DNA of 64,000 nt from Phytoseiulus persimilis (Eukaryota; Arthropoda; Arachnida; Mesostigmata; Phytoseiidae). Shown in pieces: positions 59,201 through 64,000 of this stretch. The first letter of the stretch is position 1. Each line of letters opens with the position of its first letter. The DNA lies in NCBI GenBank assembly GCA_037576195.1, contig CM075101.1, positions 34,410,001 to 34,474,000 of the forward strand, given 5' to 3'. The notes beneath the pieces were generated by a model. It saw only the letters and a list, made by a program, of their open reading frames with translations, ran no database searches and was not told where the DNA came from. A program made the position numbers and the translations under genes.

Positions 59201-60943
59201 GGATGCCCTGTTAGCTCATTCTCTGGAGTTGTACCGTGATACTCACCGCCGTTCCCGTTCCGTACACTCCGGATCCGGTCTTCGAAAAGCTTTGGATAAA
59301 CCCCGAGACTCGAGCGCTGGAGTACGCGCCGTGGACTCCCAATTTGAGATCGGAGGTGAGTTCCTCATTGCTCTCATGGGAACTTCCGAGGAAGTCTGAA
59401 TTGGCTCCTGATGAGAAAATCTGATTGTCATCATACTGGGCGATGACTAATGTTCGCATAGAGAAACGATCTGTGGAATAATTGCTACGAAGCTTTGTTC
59501 TTTGCTTAGTCAACAAAACTGGCTTCGGATTCTCATTTTTCGATTCCTCGATGAAGCCTGAGTTCAGATTCCGGCTGCCAACCACGTGCATGGCTTCCAT
59601 TCTTCGTCGATCTGTAGTTGAGGCTAGCCTCAGAATTGCTGCTCTGAGCGATTGAAGAGCTCCCGGGCAGGCTTTCCGTCGGTCTCCGAGGAGTCGAGCG
59701 AGGGGCTCGGAGCGGAGCTCTGAGAGGGACAATGGGAACCCCGACGGGCAACATTCTGGAGGAGGCCTGGTATTTCGTGGAATGGAGGCAACCGAAGACC
59801 AATGAGTCATAAATCAACGATGGATTCGCTATCGACAATAAGCTCCGAGCTGAACTCGAAGGGCCTCATCCTCGCCCGTGTCTTGCAACATTAGCCCTCT
59901 CTAGAGTGAGGACCTGAGATGATGGCTTGGAATGGATCTCGCCACTTCGTTTGGTATCATCGGTGTTCGACTTGTCTCGGTTGTATCTCGAGTAGAATAT
60001 TTTTGAGAGAGAATATTCCAGTGAAAACCGCTCACTCGGAACAACAGGTTCATGAATATTTCGTCCGTCGAAAATTCTGATCAGCCCGCTGAGGGACGTG
60101 CTGCTACAACCGCTCGAAGAACAAGTGTGCCAGACTCCGCTGTTGACCATTGCTCAGACTGTCGAGCCAATGGAGCATCAAAAAGTGCTGAGTTGAACTC
60201 AGGTCACGAATCATTTCCACGGTATGCGATCATACGACCCGCCTAGCCGATTTTTGCCACCCGCAGTTCCTGGTTGAGGCATATGGGCTTGTTCCCCATA
60301 GTTCAGAGCTCCTCGCTGGGGGACGGAGTACGATTCCGGCAAAGCTTGTTTCGCGGGTTGAGAGTTTCTCGAGTAGGAAAGATCTCTATTGCCGAGCAAG
60401 AATACCCCAGGAGGCCTCAGAGTTCAGATCGATCCCCATTAACCAACTCAGATTCAGCCGTGTATGAAGTTAGCTCGATGACAGCCTCCGAGAATTTCCT
60501 CCCAGGAGGATATGATTGGATGCTCGCACCGAACTCCCCGAGACTGGCCTGGAACGAGGAAAGAGATGAAAACGAGAACCCAGAGAAACGTCTGTAGCAT
60601 TTACGATTTTCAGACCTGTTGAGGTGCTCCAGCCGAAGCTGTCCTACACCCAGAGACGGCTCATCCAACCCTTGGTCGCAAGTGGCACCACCCGAAATTG
60701 TGGACATATTATCCCTGATTCATCCAACGAAAACCTTCGAATAACATCGCTACTCTCCCTCCATCAACCAACTTCACTTTGGACCAGCAACACGATACTC
60801 GTACAACTTGGCCCGATTGTGAACTTGGTTATGCGTCACCCAAAGTTTCAGTCAACTCATGGCCCGTCCAAAACGCTGCTCATCTGAGCCCACGTCGGGT
60901 CGGACCTGATGGGCATCGTTCGCAGGCTGTTCACCGATAGCAG
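59200..60943 (+). CDS. Unrecognised plus-strand gene, exons tentative
   Basis: Candidate exons are about 59236-59356 (VPYTPDPVFEKLWINPETR, ending at a GTGAGT donor), about 60046-60210, about 60420-60597 (FLPGGYDWMLAPNSPRLAW) and about 60745-60943. The last reads PPSTNFTLDQQHDTRTTWP and PVQNAAHLSPRRVGPDGHR before a stop. The sequence is Pro/Ser/Thr-rich and probably disordered, such as a cytoplasmic tail. No domain or signal peptide was found and the phases between exons are unproven. Minus-strand frames of 199 codons (59211-59810) compete. Confidence 0.3.
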
Positions 60944-61044
60944 TGGCCAGCGGGACGGCCGGCCATTGAGCCGAAACGGTGTTGGCGCGGTGGGCACGAA
61001 TGCGGCGCGCACCAGCACCGGTCGCATCTACGGCACCAATGAGT

Positions 61045-64000
61045 ATGGGCTGCGGAGCCTCTCAGAACTCCGCATCCTCGGCTTCGAAAGGCTGGATTCT
61101 ACAATCATTCCGAGAGCACAAGGGGCCCATAAACTGCTCCGCTCTGAGCGACGACGAAAGTCTCTTGGTCACGGGCAGCGAAGACGGAACAGTCAAAATG
61201 TGGTCCACACAGAGCGACCCCGTCGAGATGTTAGGTGAGTAGGGATGCGGAAGTGGTCCTTGATAGACGAACGAAGCAAGTGCACGAGCTGTGGCAAGGT
61301 GTACGATGAGTGGAATCGCTCGCGCTAGAGCATAGGCCAAAGTCCTGAGGAGTTCTTGATAATATTTTCAAGGTACGTTGGTGGGGCATTCTAGCTACAT
61401 CACTTGTTGTACGGTACATGGCAGCTACATATTAACGGCGTCTGCTGATGGGACCATGAAAAATGGAACATCGCCGACGCCTCGTGCAACTTCACATTCC
61501 ACGGCCACACCGCACGCATAAACAGGTTCGTATCCTTATCAATCATGATTCCGGAGAGATTTCGAAATGGCATTTAGCCGATTTCAGTGATCTTTGCGGA
61601 GTAAGACTGATTGTCCGACGGTCATGAGTTGCCTTCGATCAGAGTCGACGAAGTAACTTGATAAGAGAATCTGTTCAGGAACAGAACTCGATTTACGAGC
61701 GGGACTGATCGACCTGCTTGAATCGACCCCATTCTCTCACTCCTCATGTACCCGAGGACAAGAGACACGCTCGACCGTATCGAATCAGCGTCTCAGATTT
61801 GCACAGCTAAAAATGAGTTCGAGAAGCTCTCAACGACATGTTATGTCGCACGAGCGTCAGGAGTAGACCCGTAATGGGCATGGTTTCCCCAGCGCGAATC
61901 ACGATTCTTGCTCCTCGTAGGATCGTCTGCAACGGAAACTTCATCATCTCTTCGTCGATGGACAAATCGATCAGAGCGTGGCATTTTCATGCAGAAATGT
62001 TGGCACCTCAGAACATTTTGGAGGACATACCGGACGAAGAATTGGCAGAAAACGCACCACAAATTGACGAGGAGCGGGATCTCGACCTCATAGAAGCCGC
62101 GATACTGGCTAGGAAGTCAGCATTATTTCGGCTAGAGATGATACGATACGGATAAAGTGAGTGAGACTCGTGAATTCTACTCGGTCAATGACTGCGTTGA
62201 GGAGTTATCATTGTTTCATTCGAGATGACCTGACCTTGTCAACGGCTTCTACTCCAACAAGGCCTCGAGAATCAATCGTTTCGGGACCACAGGAACTCAC
62301 GTAGCTTACGATGGGGTATCTCAAAAATCGTTCGAGGAAATTTATAACCAGCGGAAGAAGAACAAGCATAAAGAATGCATCCAGATTTTCAAGGTATCGC
62401 TCAAATATATAATCATTTGGGATGTAGTTTTGGTTTCTGAAACTTATTGATGTATTCTGAACGAACAGAATAGCTTTCGCGAACCGTGACCGAAGCACTG
62501 CCCTTACTCCCAGTATGAAACTCAGTGACTCTTCTATTTAAAGGGTCACCATAAAGGTGTGTTTCCGATCCTGTTCATACCGTTTGAAGGGGACGCTCAA
62601 GCATCGGAGAATGAAGACTCTGGCGAAGAGAGCTTAGGACCCAAAGGCGACATCATAATCTCCGGTAGTTTCGACTGTTCGGCCCGGAGCTGGGATTTGT
62701 ACACAGGCCGTTGTTTGAGAGTGAGTTTTCCATGATTCATGCGAGTTGGGCGCCCATGGCACTGTTTATCGGAATCCCAGAGAAGCGCAAAGCAAGTCTG
62801 GTTCAGTGCAGGTCTACGACCGGTCGTTTTTATGAAGCTGACGAATCGGTCTCCATCATTGTCGAACTGTGTGGTGGACGCTGGAATATCCCTTTCGCTA
62901 TCAAGAGCAACAGCAGCGAGAGCTTGGCCGAATGGGGTTCACGTATACTTAATTGGAGTTGCGAGGTCAGAGGTTCCGGTTCAGAGATTTGAACAGCGTG
63001 ACTCAGAGGCTACGCGGAAGTCGGAGGACCAACTCAGAATTACGTAGCTGTCGCACACAGTTCTGCGTAACACGATCATTTACATCCACAATTCTCTCAT
63101 ATCAACATCATTATGTTCGCCGCCTGTCCGGAACATGTGGAAGCTTGCGCTGATCGCTAACATTGCATTTTCTCGATATCAATCCGAGTTGACTACACCG
63201 ATTTCGAAGAGCACCAACGGCGTACGGAAGAGTTGAGAATGCTTGTGAGTGATTTATGCACCGTAATGAATCCCAAAATCGTTTTTCAGACGTTTAAGGG
63301 CCACACGCAGGCCGTGAACGACTTGGCGGTAGATTCTGAAGCAGAGTATTTATTCACGGGAGGAGGGGATGGATCCATACGGCAGTGGGTCCTACGAACG
63401 GGAGAATGCAAGCGAGTTCTGGTCGGGCATCAAGGACCTGTGGTTTGTCTGATTGTGAGTACCAAATGAGCCAGCCCCCTCGGTCGAACTCAATTGGCGG
63501 AATCGATGATCTTGGCTGTGCTGTCCTTCAAGGGCATCTTTTCATATTCGACGACCTGGCTAGCGAGCGAGCGAACGCATTCGAATCAAGAGTTGTTTCA
63601 GACCAGCGCGAAAATGCTCTTCTCCGGAAGCGCTGACGGAACCGCGCGATCCTGGGTGATGGAATTCGGCGAATCTACCAGAGTATATCGCGGCGCCGCA
63701 AAAACAGTAGAATGTCTACGTTACTATGACAGGATGCGTGAGTGTCTCTGGCTCGTTTCGCTCACAATCAACTCGAATTCGAGAGACCAGCAGGATGGTC
63801 GACCCAACATTAATTAGGATCCCCTCCAACCAGAGATGAACAATGTGTATTGATTGACTAGAAACGTGAACACCGAGTCGAAGTCCATTGATTGTTTCGT
63901 TGATGACCTTGCAGTGTATTCGGGCTCTAGCGATACTTCGGCCAGGATGTACGAAGCCAAGTCAGGGAGCCATAAACGATCATTCCATGGCCACGAGAAT
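61045..64000 (+). CDS. WDR86: WD repeat-containing protein 86 (partial, cut by window end)
   Basis: A WD40 beta-propeller protein whose repeats match human WDR86 in order. The chosen start is the second ATG at 61045 (MGCGASQNSASSASKG), which gives a perfect N-myristoylation/palmitoylation site. Exon 61045-61234 has EHKGPINCSALSDDESLLV then TGSEDGTVKMWS. Exon 61373-61524 has LVGHSSYITCCTVHGSYIL. The exon from 61921 has NGNFIISSSMDKSIRAWHF. The segment at about 62288-62393 ends ECIQIFK and joins the exon from 62544 (GHHKGVFPILFIPFEG, then SGSFDCSARSWDLYTGRC). Next are 63290-63454 (FKGHTQAVNDLAVDSEAEY), 63602-63737 (MLFSGSADGTARSWVMEFG) and 63915 to the edge (LYSGSSDTSARMYEAKSGS). In exon 2 the frame shifts by one base at an A5 run (61459-61463). 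The exon at 61921 continues into an acidic stretch (DIPDEELAENAPQIDEERD) not found in the human protein; its donor is unresolved. Confidence 0.88.

Overview
This is an animal nuclear genome window: intron-containing genes on both strands, GT-AG introns mostly of about 90-310 bp, roughly balanced base composition, no operons and no organelle or bacterial features. The clearest marker is a complete Abdominal-B Hox gene whose homeobox is itself split by an intron. Together with the compact genes, a trypsin-like protease, a DEG/ENaC channel and an R1-like LINE remnant this points to an arthropod. A Hox gene standing alone and an intron-riddled genome fit a phytoseiid predatory mite such as Galendromus (Metaseiulus) occidentalis, whose Hox genes are known to be dispersed. 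The species is an inference.

Layout. 0-5.2 kb: coding-like fragments, then EXOSC8/RRP43 (-) and NDUFB10 (-). 5.9-7.2 kb: Mediator subunit MED6 (+). 7.3-10.7 kb: unrecognised coding on both strands, ending in a small Shisa/CYYR-like membrane protein with a PPSY tail (+). 11.3-13.0 kb: trypsin-like serine protease (-). 13.4-14.9 kb: FMC1-like ATP synthase assembly factor (-) with a long GC-AG intron. 15-17 kb: coding-like but unresolved. 17.2-19.0 kb: a CPEB/orb translational regulator (+). 19.7-20.6 kb: unrecognised gene (-). 20.9-26.4 kb: a large many-exon gene (+) resembling human KIAA0825. 26.7-45.6 kb: a gene-poor stretch with decayed tetranucleotide repeats, a 108-bp-arm inverted repeat and two unusually long open frames. 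45.6-47.0 kb: Abd-B (+). 47-52.5 kb: repeats, including a MITE-like element, a LINE remnant and a 45-48 bp tandem array. 52.9-57.4 kb: a DEG/ENaC sodium channel (+). 57.5-61 kb: unresolved coding. 61.0 kb to the end: WDR86 (+), cut by the window edge.

The genes do not form a pathway. They are unrelated housekeeping genes (RNA exosome, complex I, Mediator, ATP synthase assembly), developmental regulators (CPEB, Abd-B) and surface or secreted proteins. The most informative point is that Abd-B lies between a KIAA0825-like gene and a sodium-channel gene with no other Hox gene in view. Exon boundaries come from reading splice signals and matching protein families from memory; no alignment or transcript was available.
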